In this document: one piece after another, positions 25,910-33,984 of the stretch
Layout of the letters: every line of letters begins with the position of its first letter
Numbering within the stretch: position 1 is the first letter of the stretch
Assembly: GCA_965646165.1 (NCBI GenBank)
Contig: CBFFYP010000040.1
Span: 1-41,002, forward strand
From: MGBC114844 sp910585855
GTDB taxonomy: Bacteria; Bacillota; Clostridia; Lachnospirales; Lachnospiraceae
Length of the DNA stretch: 41,002 bases
Direction of reading: 5' to 3'
The notes under the pieces: generated by a model
The model's input: only the letters and a program-made list of their open reading frames with translations
Databases searched by the model: none
What the model was told of the DNA's origin: nothing
Program-made: the position numbers and the translations under genes

Positions 25910-25937
25910 TTGTAAGCGGTCATTTTTCTGTTATAAT
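25910..25937 (+). promoter_or_regulatory. Promoter of rsmD
   Basis: TTGTAA (25910-25915) and TATAAT (25932-25937) are 16 bp apart, immediately before a long leader hairpin and the rsmD start. Confidence 0.65.
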
Positions 25938-25939
25938 CA

Positions 25940-25987
25940 TTATCGTACACAGATACTGGTATTTTTGGCAGAATCTGTGTACGATAA
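25940..25987 (+). other. 15-bp perfect leader hairpin upstream of rsmD
   Basis: TTATCGTACACAGAT (25940-25954) pairs perfectly with 25973-25987 around an 18-base loop. It starts three bases after the -10, so it would form the 5' end of the transcript. No T-run follows, so it is not an ordinary terminator. Confidence 0.7.
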
Positions 25988-26021
25988 GAAAAGGGAGAAA
26001 GAGAAAAGATAGGAGAGTATA

Positions 26022-26588
26022 ATGCGAGTAATAGCAGGAAAGGCAAGGAGGCTTCCGCTTCAGACAATCGATGGAAAGGATACCAGACCAACGACCGATC
26101 GGATTAAAGAAACGCTATTTAATATGCTGCAGCAAGAGATACCAGATAGTTTGGTTTTGGATCTTTTTTCCGGCAGCGGAGGAATTGGAATTGAAGCATT
26201 GAGTCGTGGGGCAAAAAAAGCTTATTTTGTAGAAAATAATAAAAAGGCGGCTGCATGTATTCGTGCCAATTTGGAATTTACGAAATTAAAAGAAGATGCA
26301 GTTGTAATGGAATGTGATTATTTGACAGCACTTAATAGGCTGGAAGGAGAGGAAATTTTATTTGATGTTATTTTTTTAGACCCTCCTTATCGAAAGGGGT
26401 ATGAGAGGCAGGTTTTACAGTATTTAAGAGATTCGAAATTAGCAGGGGAGGATACTTTCATTGTGATAGAAGCATCTCTTTCTACGGAGTTAGAGGATGT
26501 ACAGATACTGGGATTTGCAATAGAGAAAGAAAAAAAGTATAAGACGAATAAGCATATTTTTTTAAAAAGAAACCAGAATAGAATATAG
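26022..26588 (+). CDS. rsmD: 16S rRNA (guanine966-N2)-methyltransferase
   Basis: This 188-residue Rossmann-fold methyltransferase modifies G966 of 16S rRNA. Motifs are RVIAGKARRLPL at the N-terminus, RPTTDRIKETLFN, the SAM-binding LDLFSGSGGIGIEALSRGA, and the catalytic FLDPPY. It heads a plus-strand group with coaD, the same order as in Bacillus (ylbH-coaD-ylbJ). Confidence 0.94.
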   Translation: MRVIAGKARRLPLQTIDGKDTRPTTDRIKETLFNMLQQEIPDSLVLDLFSGSGGIGIEALSRGAKKAYFVENNKKAAACIRANLEFTKLKEDAVVMECDYLTALNRLEGEEILFDVIFLDPPYRKGYERQVLQYLRDSKLAGEDTFIVIEASLSTELEDVQILGFAIEKEKKYKTNKHIFLKRNQNRI

Positions 26589-26618
26589 GCAAAAGAAATA
26601 TAAGGAGAAAAAGTTGTT

Positions 26619-27104
26619 ATGAATCGAGCAATTTATCCCGGCAGTTTTGATCCGGTGACATTGGGACATTTAGATATTATTGAGCGTTCCCTTGCCATTA
26701 CAGATGAGCTGATTGTAGGTGTCTTAAATAATAAATCAAAAAGTCCGTTGTTTTCCGTAGAAGAACGTGTTAATATGTTAAAAGAAGTGACAAGACACCT
26801 AAAACATGTAACGATTCAGTCTTTTGATGGTTTGTTAGTAGAGTTTGCTGTACAGTCACAGGCAAATATGATTGTCAGAGGTCTGCGTGCGATTACTGAT
26901 TTTGAGTATGAGCTTCAGATGTCACAGATTAATCATGCATTAAATTCAAATATAGAAACCGTTTTTCTTACAACACGTTTAGAATATGCCTATCTTAGTT
27001 CAAGTACAGTAAAAGAAGTAGCTGCAATGGGCGGAGCGATTTATAAATTTGTGCCGGAGTTGGTTGTGAGGAAGCTCTATGAGAAGTATGGAGTGAGTGG
27101 ATAG
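26619..27104 (+). CDS. coaD: Pantetheine-phosphate adenylyltransferase
   Basis: This 161-residue nucleotidyltransferase adenylates 4'-phosphopantetheine, the step before CoaE in coenzyme A synthesis. Signatures are YPGSFDPVTLGHLDII with the nucleotidyltransferase GHxD motif, IVRGLRAITDFEYE, and the C-terminal YLSSSTVKEVA. AAGGAG lies upstream. The length is typical. It is followed 15 bases later by the coiled-coil protein gene. Confidence 0.96.
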   Translation: MNRAIYPGSFDPVTLGHLDIIERSLAITDELIVGVLNNKSKSPLFSVEERVNMLKEVTRHLKHVTIQSFDGLLVEFAVQSQANMIVRGLRAITDFEYELQMSQINHALNSNIETVFLTTRLEYAYLSSSTVKEVAAMGGAIYKFVPELVVRKLYEKYGVSG

Positions 27105-27119
27105 AAGGAGAAATCGTAA

Positions 27120-27749
27120 ATGAGTGCAAATAATACCAGTAAGATCGAGCAGCTAATCGAAGAGATTGAGGATTTTATCGATGGCTGTAAACCGCAGCCC
27201 TTATCAAACACAAAGATTATTGTGAATAAGGATCAGTTTTTAGAGTTAATTACAGAACTGAAACTGCGCACACCGGATGAAATAAAAAAATACCAGAGCA
27301 TTATACGAAACCGGGATGAGATCCTAGCAAAAGCACAGGCAGATGCAGCGAAGCTCCTACAGGATGCCAAGACACAGACCAATGAATTGGTAAATGAAAG
27401 TGAAGTAGTACAGCAGGCTTATTTAAGAGCAAATGAGATTTTACAGATGGCAACACAGCAGGCGCAGGAGATTATTGATGCTGCAGCAATGGATGCCAAT
27501 AGTATTCGTATGGGTGCAATTCAGTATACGGATGATATACTTGCAGATACACAGAATATTATAGCGGACACATTGGAAAGTGCCGCTATGAAATATGATA
27601 GTTTTCAAAAATTATTGATTTCCACTTATGAACAGATTCGCACTAATCGGGCAGAACTGCTGCCGCCGGAAGAAAACAAACAGGATACCAGTTCGGACTC
27701 AGATCAGACACAGGCAGCAGAAAACTATAATGGAAATGAATATGAATAA
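27120..27749 (+). CDS. Coiled-coil protein of unknown function
   Basis: This 209-residue protein is mostly alpha-helical and rich in Ala, Gln and Glu. A predicted coiled coil spans about 65-160 and contains repeats such as ANEILQMATQQAQEII. It ends in an acidic low-complexity tail. It resembles proteins loosely annotated as ATPase/V-type subunit-like that often follow coaD in Clostridia; such names reflect coiled-coil similarity only. AGGAG precedes the start. No membrane segment or catalytic motif is visible. Confidence 0.75.
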   Translation: MSANNTSKIEQLIEEIEDFIDGCKPQPLSNTKIIVNKDQFLELITELKLRTPDEIKKYQSIIRNRDEILAKAQADAAKLLQDAKTQTNELVNESEVVQQAYLRANEILQMATQQAQEIIDAAAMDANSIRMGAIQYTDDILADTQNIIADTLESAAMKYDSFQKLLISTYEQIRTNRAELLPPEENKQDTSSDSDQTQAAENYNGNEYE

Positions 27750-27807
27750 AAGACAGGAAAAAAGTAGTCTACATAGTGGTTAATTTATGTACTGCATTTT
27801 TGATTAT

Positions 27808-28719
27808 TTATAGAAAGATAAAAAGGAAAACCGTACAAAGAAAGCAGGTAAGCAGTTTGCCAACCAAATAATAACGAGCCGGAATTTCTCCTTCTTTTAA
27901 CAGGGTATAGGATTGGGCAAAGCCGGATAAGCTGCCGAAAGAAACACAGGCACAGACAGCAATGACCCGAAGTTTAAGAGAAACAGGGAGTTTTCCAAGC
28001 AGGCTTGCCCCGGTTGTCAGTTCAATAACGGCTGTTAAAAACAGGCGAAGCGGTATAGGAAGAAATACTGCTGACTGAAGAAAAGCGGAAAGTACGGCAA
28101 AAAAAGTGATATAGCCTCCAAGACGGACAATCGTTTGAAAAGCGTTCATAATAGCGTGATCTAGATATTGAAATTGAAAAGCAGCAGGCGGGGAACTGCT
28201 TTGCAAAGAAAGGTCAGGTTCATTTGTCTGTTTTTGAAAAAGAAAGCGAAATAAAATACCAGTAATAAGGGGGGCAGAGTAAAACGAAAACAGGACAGGC
28301 AGCAAAAGTCCGTTTTTGCCGGAGAAAATACCATGACAGATAAAGCTGATTACAAAAGCAGGGCTTGCGTTGTTACAGAAGCTGACAAGATAAGCAGCTT
28401 CCTCTTTTTTTATTTTTTGGTGCTTTACTAATTCTAAACAGCTTTTGCTGCCCATCGGAAATCCACATAGAAAGCCAGATATTACAGCAAAACTGCCGTC
28501 TTTTGAAGTGCCAAACAGCAGATGGCACAGAGGAGAAAGCAAAGCGGTAAGATAGGAAACTGCATCTGCTTCAAATAACAGATTGGAAAAAATTAAAAAG
28601 GGAAGCAGGGAAGGTACAACAGAGTTTAACCATAGGTTTAACCCTGTTTTTGCACCAAGAACTGTAATTTCCGGATTAGAAAGCAGCATAAGAAATGCCA
28701 GAATCAGGAAAATTGCCAT
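27808..28719 (-). CDS. ylbJ: Sporulation integral membrane protein YlbJ
   Basis: This 303-residue protein has about eight hydrophobic segments and the nucleoside-recognition/gate domain style of YlbJ and SpoIIIA-era membrane proteins. Motifs include VVPSLLPFLIFSNLL, SGFLCGFPMGSKSC and CNNASPAFVISF. In Bacillus the gene ylbJ follows coaD and is needed for spore cortex/heat resistance. Here it is in the same neighbourhood but on the opposite strand, convergent with the coaD group. AAAGGCAG precedes the ATG. It supports an endospore-forming host. Confidence 0.88.
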   Translation of the reverse strand: MAIFLILAFLMLLSNPEITVLGAKTGLNLWLNSVVPSLLPFLIFSNLLFEADAVSYLTALLSPLCHLLFGTSKDGSFAVISGFLCGFPMGSKSCLELVKHQKIKKEEAAYLVSFCNNASPAFVISFICHGIFSGKNGLLLPVLFSFYSAPLITGILFRFLFQKQTNEPDLSLQSSSPPAAFQFQYLDHAIMNAFQTIVRLGGYITFFAVLSAFLQSAVFLPIPLRLFLTAVIELTTGASLLGKLPVSLKLRVIAVCACVSFGSLSGFAQSYTLLKEGEIPARYYLVGKLLTCFLCTVFLFIFL

Positions 28720-28810
28720 AAAAGATCTGCCTTTTTTCTTTATTTATTGCTAATGTATTCAAAAGTGAAGTAAATAGAACAGGCTGCCAAGAAAACAGGT
28801 TGATTTTTTT

Positions 28811-28838
28811 TTGATTTTGTGTCAATATTACATATAGT
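28811..28838 (+). promoter_or_regulatory. Promoter of the dipeptidase gene
   Basis: TTGATT (28811-28816) and TATAGT (28833-28838) are 16 bp apart, followed by AAGGAGG at 28847-28853. Confidence 0.55.
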
Positions 28839-28860
28839 ATGTTTTGAAGGAGGTATTGTT

Positions 28861-30300
28861 TTGTTGGAATTATTAAAACCGGAACGAGTATTTTATTATT
28901 TTGAAGAAATTTCAAAAATCCCGCATGGTTCGGGAAATACCAAAGCGATTAGTGATTATTGTGTTGCATTTGCAAAAGAGCATGGACTTTCTTATATACA
29001 GGATAGTTGGAATAATATTATTTTGATGAAAGAGGCTTCAAAAGGAAGAGAGCAGGATGATGGAATTATTCTGCAGGGGCATTTGGATATGGTAACAGTA
29101 AAGGATGAGGATTGTGATATTGATTTTTCGAAGGATGCTCTGCGTTTAAAAATGGATGGAGATGAAATTTATGCGGAGGGTACAAGTCTTGGAGGAGATG
29201 ACGGAATTGCGGTTGCTTATGCACTGGCAGTTTTAGAAGATGACAGCCTTTCTCATCCGCATTTGGAAGTGGTGCTGACGGTGGATGAAGAGATTGGACT
29301 TTTAGGAGCAGCGGGCATTGATTTATCGATGCTAAAGGGACAGTATCTGATTAATTTGGATTCCGAAGAAGAGGGTGTTTTTTTAACAAGTTGTGCAGGA
29401 GGTTTAAGAGGGGATATGGTTATTCCGGTTCGTTATCTGGAAGAAGAGGGGATTTTATATCAGATAAAGGTGACGGGACTAACAGGAGGACATTCTGGTT
29501 CTGAGATTGACAAGGAGCGTGCTAATGCGATAAAATTAACGGGACGTTTGCTTTTGGAGTTAGAGCAAAAGATTTCCTATGGAATTTGTAAACTGCAGGG
29601 CGGAGAAAAAGATAATGCGATTGCGGCGGAGTGTGCGTTTTCTTTGTTGGTAAAGGCAGAAGATGCTGGGCAGTTTGAGCAGCTTTTACAGGAGCGGATG
29701 GCGGTTTATCAGGCAGAGTATGCATGTTCTGATCCGAATCTTAGGATAGAGTGGAGAAAAAGGGATAGTAGGATAGAAAAGAGGATTGACTTGTCTTGTC
29801 AGAAGAATGTTGTTTATCTGCTGGCAAATCTGCCGAATGGGGTGCAGAATTGGAGCAGAATCATTCCGGGATTGGTGGAAACTTCTTTAAATCTTGGGAT
29901 TGTATTGCTGGATCAGGAGAAACTTACGGTTACGGCTTCAGTTCGAAGCAGTGTAGGAAGCCGAAAAGAGGCACTGAGCAATCAGCTTCGTTCGATGACA
30001 GAGTTTTTAGGGGGAGAATATACGACACGTGGAGAGTATCCGGCTTGGGAGTATCGGGCGGATTCAAAACTGCGGGAAACGGCAGTAGAGATTTATAGAG
30101 AAAAGTATAAAAAAGAACCGTTGGTACAGGCAATTCATGCTGGGTTGGAGTGTGGGATTCTTTTAGAGAAATGCCCAAGGCTGGATGCGATTTCTTTTGG
30201 ACCAGATATAAAGGATATTCATACTACACGGGAGCGGTTGAGTATTTCTTCTGTGGCACGGGTTTGGGAGTATTTGGTGGAGGTACTGGAAAAATTATGA
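28861..30300 (+). CDS. pepD: Aminoacyl-histidine (Xaa-His) dipeptidase, M20 family
   Basis: This 479-residue metallopeptidase has PepD-type signatures: IPHGSGNT near the N-terminus, the zinc ligands QGHLDMV and GGDDGIAV, DEEIGLLGA with the catalytic Glu, INLDSEE, GGHSG in the dimerisation lid, and FGPDIKDIHTTRE with the last His. It cleaves dipeptides in the cytoplasm. The start is TTG at 28861, 7 bases after a perfect AAGGAGG; TTG at 28864 is also possible. A structured repeat begins about 4 bases after the stop. Confidence 0.92.
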   Translation: MLELLKPERVFYYFEEISKIPHGSGNTKAISDYCVAFAKEHGLSYIQDSWNNIILMKEASKGREQDDGIILQGHLDMVTVKDEDCDIDFSKDALRLKMDGDEIYAEGTSLGGDDGIAVAYALAVLEDDSLSHPHLEVVLTVDEEIGLLGAAGIDLSMLKGQYLINLDSEEEGVFLTSCAGGLRGDMVIPVRYLEEEGILYQIKVTGLTGGHSGSEIDKERANAIKLTGRLLLELEQKISYGICKLQGGEKDNAIAAECAFSLLVKAEDAGQFEQLLQERMAVYQAEYACSDPNLRIEWRKRDSRIEKRIDLSCQKNVVYLLANLPNGVQNWSRIIPGLVETSLNLGIVLLDQEKLTVTASVRSSVGSRKEALSNQLRSMTEFLGGEYTTRGEYPAWEYRADSKLRETAVEIYREKYKKEPLVQAIHAGLECGILLEKCPRLDAISFGPDIKDIHTTRERLSISSVARVWEYLVEVLEKL

Positions 30301-30304
30301 TAAG

Positions 30305-30474
30305 GGAAACGCTGAAATCCAAAAGGGGGTCTGCTCCGGGCTCGCTTGCGCTTAGCATTTCCTATTTTCATAGCGGACACATAAGGCACTAAAATACAGC
30401 AACACAGTGCTTAAGTGCCGACGGGAAATGATGACCCTGCATAGAACCCCATTTGGCTTTCGGCTGTGTGTACC
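30305..30474 (+). repeat. ~155-bp structured repeat, copy 3 (decaying)
   Basis: The core TCCGGGCTCGCTTGCGCTT...GGGAAATGATGACCCTG is conserved. The GGACGC start is altered to GAAACGCT. The outer arms (30311-30333 with about 30442-30464) pair at about 17 of 23 positions, so the stem is degrading. The internal hairpin is AGGCACT/AGTGCTT with a longer loop than copies 1 and 2. It starts immediately after the pepD stop. Confidence 0.75.
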
Positions 30475-30525
30475 TGATTGACATAATTTTTTAGCACCTG
30501 ATTTGTGCAGATTTTTGATTGTGTG

Positions 30526-30554
30526 TTGTTAGATTAGGGAAAGTTTTTTATATT
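30526..30554 (+). promoter_or_regulatory. Promoter of the LCP-family gene
   Basis: TTGTTA (30526-30531) and TATATT (30549-30554) have 17-bp spacing, about 94 bases upstream of the ATG. Confidence 0.5.
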
Positions 30555-30647
30555 TGGAGTATTTTGATTTAGAGGACGGGAGTTATGATGTTGTGATAGC
30601 TGAGAGAAAATGAAGTGGATTTATGATGAGAAGAAAAAGGAGACAGT

Positions 30648-31727
30648 ATGGCTAAGACAAACGAAAGAAGTGTAGGAAGACAAAAGGGAGCTTTTGCAAG
30701 GAAGCCGTTGTGGTATAAGGTTTTTATGATTACGGCACTGGTGATTATTTTGTGTTTGGTAGGAATGATATTTTATGTGTATTATCTGATGTCGCTGGCA
30801 AATTATGATGATGGTTCGGATCATGTTGTGCAGGAGGACTATTTTGAAACTGTACCAGTGGAAGAGTATACGCATTTACCAGAGGCTACATTGGAAACGG
30901 TTGCAGATAAGGATACGGATGGACGTTCGAAAGAGGGAATTACGAATATTTTATTGTTGGGATTGGATCAGGAGTCCGGGAATCTTTCGGATGCTTTGAT
31001 TGTAGTGACGTTAGATACGAATCATAAAAAAATTATGCTGACTTCTTTTATGAGAGATATGCTGGTGCAGATTCCGGGGTATTCGAATAATAAATTGAAT
31101 ACACCTTATCAAAAGGGAGGAATTCAACTGGTGTATGATGTATTTTCTCATAATTTTGATTTGGATTTGGATGGTTATGTGGCGATTAATTATAATATGC
31201 TGGAGAAGGTAATTGATAAGCTGGGAGGAATTTCGCTTTATATTGATGCGGATGAAGCGAATTTCCAGAACACATCGAATTTTATTTCAAATCCGGCTTA
31301 TCGAAATTTAATACCGGGGGCAACACAGACGTTAAATGGCTGTCAGGTAGTTGGATATTGCAGAAATCGAGTTAGTTTAAAGACAAGTGATTTTGGACGG
31401 ACACAGAAGCAGCGGGTTGTATTGAATGCGATTTATGAAAAATTTAAGGATCAGAGTTTGCCGGAGTTACTTTCCTTGATGGAAACGGTGCTGCCATATG
31501 TGACTACGGATTTGGATTTGATGGAGATGACTTCACTTGCTACCAAGGTGTTTGATGCTGGAGTGCTTTCTGCTGAGATGGAACAGTTTCGGATTCCTGT
31601 AGATGGAAGTTATACGGATAGCTGGTATAATGCAATGCTGGTGCTGGATGTGGATTTTGAGAAAAATATTGAGGAACTGCATCGATTTATTTTTGGAGAA
31701 GAGGAAGAGGACAAAGACGAAAAATAG
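30648..31727 (+). CDS. LytR-CpsA-Psr (LCP) family wall-polymer transferase
   Basis: This 359-residue protein has a basic N-terminus, one membrane anchor (about 23-47) and an extracellular LCP domain. The domain contains NILLLGLDQESGNLSDALIV, MLTSFMRDMLVQIPG with the conserved Arg, KLNTPYQKGG, VAINYNMLEKVIDKLGGI, and CRNRVSLKTSDFGRTQKQR with the pyrophosphate-binding arginines. LCP enzymes attach teichoic acid or capsule polymers to peptidoglycan. The ribosome site is AAAAGGAG. A strong terminator follows. Confidence 0.93.
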   Translation: MAKTNERSVGRQKGAFARKPLWYKVFMITALVIILCLVGMIFYVYYLMSLANYDDGSDHVVQEDYFETVPVEEYTHLPEATLETVADKDTDGRSKEGITNILLLGLDQESGNLSDALIVVTLDTNHKKIMLTSFMRDMLVQIPGYSNNKLNTPYQKGGIQLVYDVFSHNFDLDLDGYVAINYNMLEKVIDKLGGISLYIDADEANFQNTSNFISNPAYRNLIPGATQTLNGCQVVGYCRNRVSLKTSDFGRTQKQRVVLNAIYEKFKDQSLPELLSLMETVLPYVTTDLDLMEMTSLATKVFDAGVLSAEMEQFRIPVDGSYTDSWYNAMLVLDVDFEKNIEELHRFIFGEEEEDKDEK

Positions 31728-31740
31728 AAGAAGATTCTAG

Positions 31741-31770
31741 AAATGACATAGCTTAGGCTATGTCATTTTT
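31741..31770 (+). terminator. Intrinsic terminator after the LCP gene
   Basis: AAATGACATAGC pairs with GCTATGTCATTT (12 bp) around a TTAG loop, continuing into TTTTT. It ends the LCP transcript. Confidence 0.9.
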
Positions 31771-31842
31771 GGTATACTCTTTTGTTTGAGAGAATATGAT
31801 GTAAGGAATTGTTTGGGGGATAAATATTTTAAGATAGGGGGG

Positions 31843-32766
31843 ATGGGGTTGGAATATCGGATTGTACAGAAAGAGAAGCAGCGTAAGAATCGAAAGGCTT
31901 TTTATTGGCTGATAGGGCTTTGTTTGTTTTTTGCTTTTTTTAATGTGGTTTTAATAGAACAATTAGTTTTTCAGGGTACGGTGCGCAGACTTCCTTCCTA
32001 TGCAGAAGAAACGGAGAGATTTCGGGAAATGTGGATGAGTGAGGAGGCAATTTTGGATTTAAAGGAATTTCAGGAAAACTATGATGTTCCTTTGGAGGAG
32101 GTGCTTGCTGTATGGATGGGAGTGAGTGAATTTCGTTTGGATCGGTTTGCTGCTATGCCAGATTCTGTGCGGGAGATCGAGTATTTTCAGGATAGTAAGG
32201 AATGGTATTTAGAACGGCAGGAGGAGGCTTATCAGAAGCTGGTAGAGGCTTATCGGGCAGTGATTTCTGATATTTTGTATTTTCCTGTTCCAAAGAGCAG
32301 TAATAGAAAGGCAGCGGATATTTATTATAGTAATGGCTGGGGGAGTGAACGGGTCTATAAAGATGCTTCTCATGTGCATGAGGGCTGTGACATTATGGCG
32401 GGAAATAATGAACGGGGGTATTTTCCGATTGTCAGTATGACGGACGGAGTAGTGGAACGGATTGGATGGTTAGAGAAGGGCGGGTATCGAATTGGGATTC
32501 GCAGTCCGAGTGGAGGATATTTCTATTATGCGCATCTTTATCGATACGCAAAGGATTGGAAAGAGGGAGATAGTGTAAAGGCAGGGGAATTGATTGGATT
32601 TATGGGGGACAGCGGGTATAGTAAGGTGGAGGGAACGGTAGGGAATTTTGCCGTGCATCTGCATCTGGGTATTTATATTCAGACGGAACATTATGTGGAA
32701 CAGAGTGTAAATCCTTATTGGATTTTGCGCTATTTTGAGGAAAAACGGCTTGGATGGGAATATTAA
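31843..32766 (+). CDS. M23-family metallopeptidase, membrane anchored
   Basis: This 307-residue protein has a basic N-terminus, a membrane segment (FYWLIGLCLFFAFFNVVLI) and a C-terminal LytM/M23 domain. Zinc ligands are H179 and D183 (HEGCD) and H274 of VHLHLG, with H272 as the catalytic partner. It should cut peptidoglycan cross-bridges outside the membrane. The ATG at 31843 follows a G-rich site; a TTG start at 31849 or a longer frame from 31786 cannot be excluded. The 3' end overlaps the convergent ADP-ribosylglycohydrolase gene by 4 bases. Confidence 0.85.
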   Translation: MGLEYRIVQKEKQRKNRKAFYWLIGLCLFFAFFNVVLIEQLVFQGTVRRLPSYAEETERFREMWMSEEAILDLKEFQENYDVPLEEVLAVWMGVSEFRLDRFAAMPDSVREIEYFQDSKEWYLERQEEAYQKLVEAYRAVISDILYFPVPKSSNRKAADIYYSNGWGSERVYKDASHVHEGCDIMAGNNERGYFPIVSMTDGVVERIGWLEKGGYRIGIRSPSGGYFYYAHLYRYAKDWKEGDSVKAGELIGFMGDSGYSKVEGTVGNFAVHLHLGIYIQTEHYVEQSVNPYWILRYFEEKRLGWEY

Positions 32767-33698
32767 ATAATAAGTCTTTGAAGAAATTGTTCGACTTGGG
32801 ATTTTCCTTTTAATAAATCAAGCCATCTTTTGGGAATGGTTTCAAAGCCATATAAAATTCCGGCAAGTCCGCCTGTTACACAAGCTGTGGTGTCGGTGTC
32901 ATTGCCTAATAGAATGGCTTGTTTTACAGCAGATTCATAGCTGGAAGTATGGTTTAGAATCATAAATGCACTGCGCAGACAGTCTACTACATAACCTGAT
33001 CCGCTGCCTTGCCAAGGTTCGTCTGGGCGAATACTCCATTCTAGTTCTTGGTCGTATTTGGGCATAGATTGGTAAATAGAGCGCAGGGAAGAAAGAGCCG
33101 TGGCAAGGGCTGTGGGAAAGTCGAGGTTTTTTAGTAAATAGCGTGCGGTCAGGCAGTAGAGGGCACAGCAGACTTGATTGCAGGGATGTCCGTGGGTGAT
33201 AAGACATTGGTTGTGAGCATCGGTTACTAGCTGCAGATCTGTTCCAGTGTGATAGAGGGCGAGAGGAAGGACTCTCATAAGTGCGCCGTTTCCTTTGCCG
33301 TTTGGACGCAGAAGACCGCATTTTTCGCAAGGTGTGCCTGTATGGTACGCATGAAGTGCTTCACTGGTTTGGATGCCAACGTCAAATACGATTCCTTCTA
33401 TTGCTAAATAGCCGTTTTCATACCAAGCAGAAAGCCGATCAGAAAAGTCTTTTAGGCAAAATTTATAACAGGTAAGAAGGCTGTCTAATAGGCAGAGTGC
33501 TTGAGAGCCATCGTCTGACCATGTTCCGGCGGGGACGGATGCATGGGAACGGGGGAAATAAGGGGGCGGTGTCATTTCAATTTCAGAATAGGGCGGGATT
33601 TCTTCGGCGGGGTGAAATTCGTAGGGGACGCCTAATGCATCACCGATTAGAAGACCGTATAATCCACCGGCGATTTGATTGTAGTTTTTGTTTTTCAT
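32763..33698 (-). CDS. ADP-ribosylglycohydrolase family protein
   Basis: This 311-residue protein has the DraG/ARH fold: GGLYGLLIGDALGVPYEF at the N-terminus, the metal site WSDDGSQALCLLDSLL, and the second metal-site segment GNDTDTTACVTGGLAGILYG. It removes ADP-ribose from proteins or small molecules; no ADP-ribosyltransferase lies nearby. The start at 33698 has AAGGAG about 7 bases upstream. The frame is open further upstream only through repeat sequence. It converges on the M23 gene, with overlapping stop codons. Confidence 0.9.
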   Translation of the reverse strand: MKNKNYNQIAGGLYGLLIGDALGVPYEFHPAEEIPPYSEIEMTPPPYFPRSHASVPAGTWSDDGSQALCLLDSLLTCYKFCLKDFSDRLSAWYENGYLAIEGIVFDVGIQTSEALHAYHTGTPCEKCGLLRPNGKGNGALMRVLPLALYHTGTDLQLVTDAHNQCLITHGHPCNQVCCALYCLTARYLLKNLDFPTALATALSSLRSIYQSMPKYDQELEWSIRPDEPWQGSGSGYVVDCLRSAFMILNHTSSYESAVKQAILLGNDTDTTACVTGGLAGILYGFETIPKRWLDLLKGKSQVEQFLQRLII

Positions 33699-33748
33699 GG
33701 GAAACTCCTTTTTGTAGTTGTTGTTAGTGATTGATTTTGTTGAAGAAG

Positions 33749-33909
33749 GGACGCCAAAGCTCCAAGGAAGGTCTGTTCCGGGCTCGCTTGTGCTTAGCAT
33801 TTCTTATTTCCTCATAGCGGACACTAAGGCGCTAAAACACAGCAACACAACGTCTAAGTGCCGAGATGACCCTGCGCAGACCTTCCTTGGGGCTTTGGCT
33901 GTGTATTTC
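33749..33909 (+). repeat. ~155-bp structured repeat, copy 4
   Basis: It begins GGACGCC and ends GGCTGTGTATTTC. The outer stem pairs 33754-33775 with 33877-33898 at 22 positions including one G-U. The central GGGAAAT strand of the proposed pseudoknot is deleted (GTGCCGAGATGACCC), and the internal hairpin is degraded. Unlike most copies, it lies upstream of a divergent gene start rather than after a same-strand stop. Confidence 0.8.
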
Positions 33910-33945
33910 GAGCGAAAAAAATTTTTTCTTATGATTGATTATATT

Positions 33946-33984
33946 ACTACGGCTATTAAAAGTCAATGTTTTAATAGCCGTAGT
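33946..33984. other. 16-bp perfect hairpin at the IS630 transposase 3' end
   Basis: ACTACGGCTATTAAAA pairs with TTTTAATAGCCGTAGT around a 7-base loop and includes the transposase stop codon. It may end the transposase transcript or mark the element end. Confidence 0.65.

Noticed and set aside
33699..33800. Upstream extension of the ADP-ribosylglycohydrolase reading frame
   Set aside because: The added residues come from the repeat sequence; AAGGAG in front of the ATG at 33698 marks the true start.
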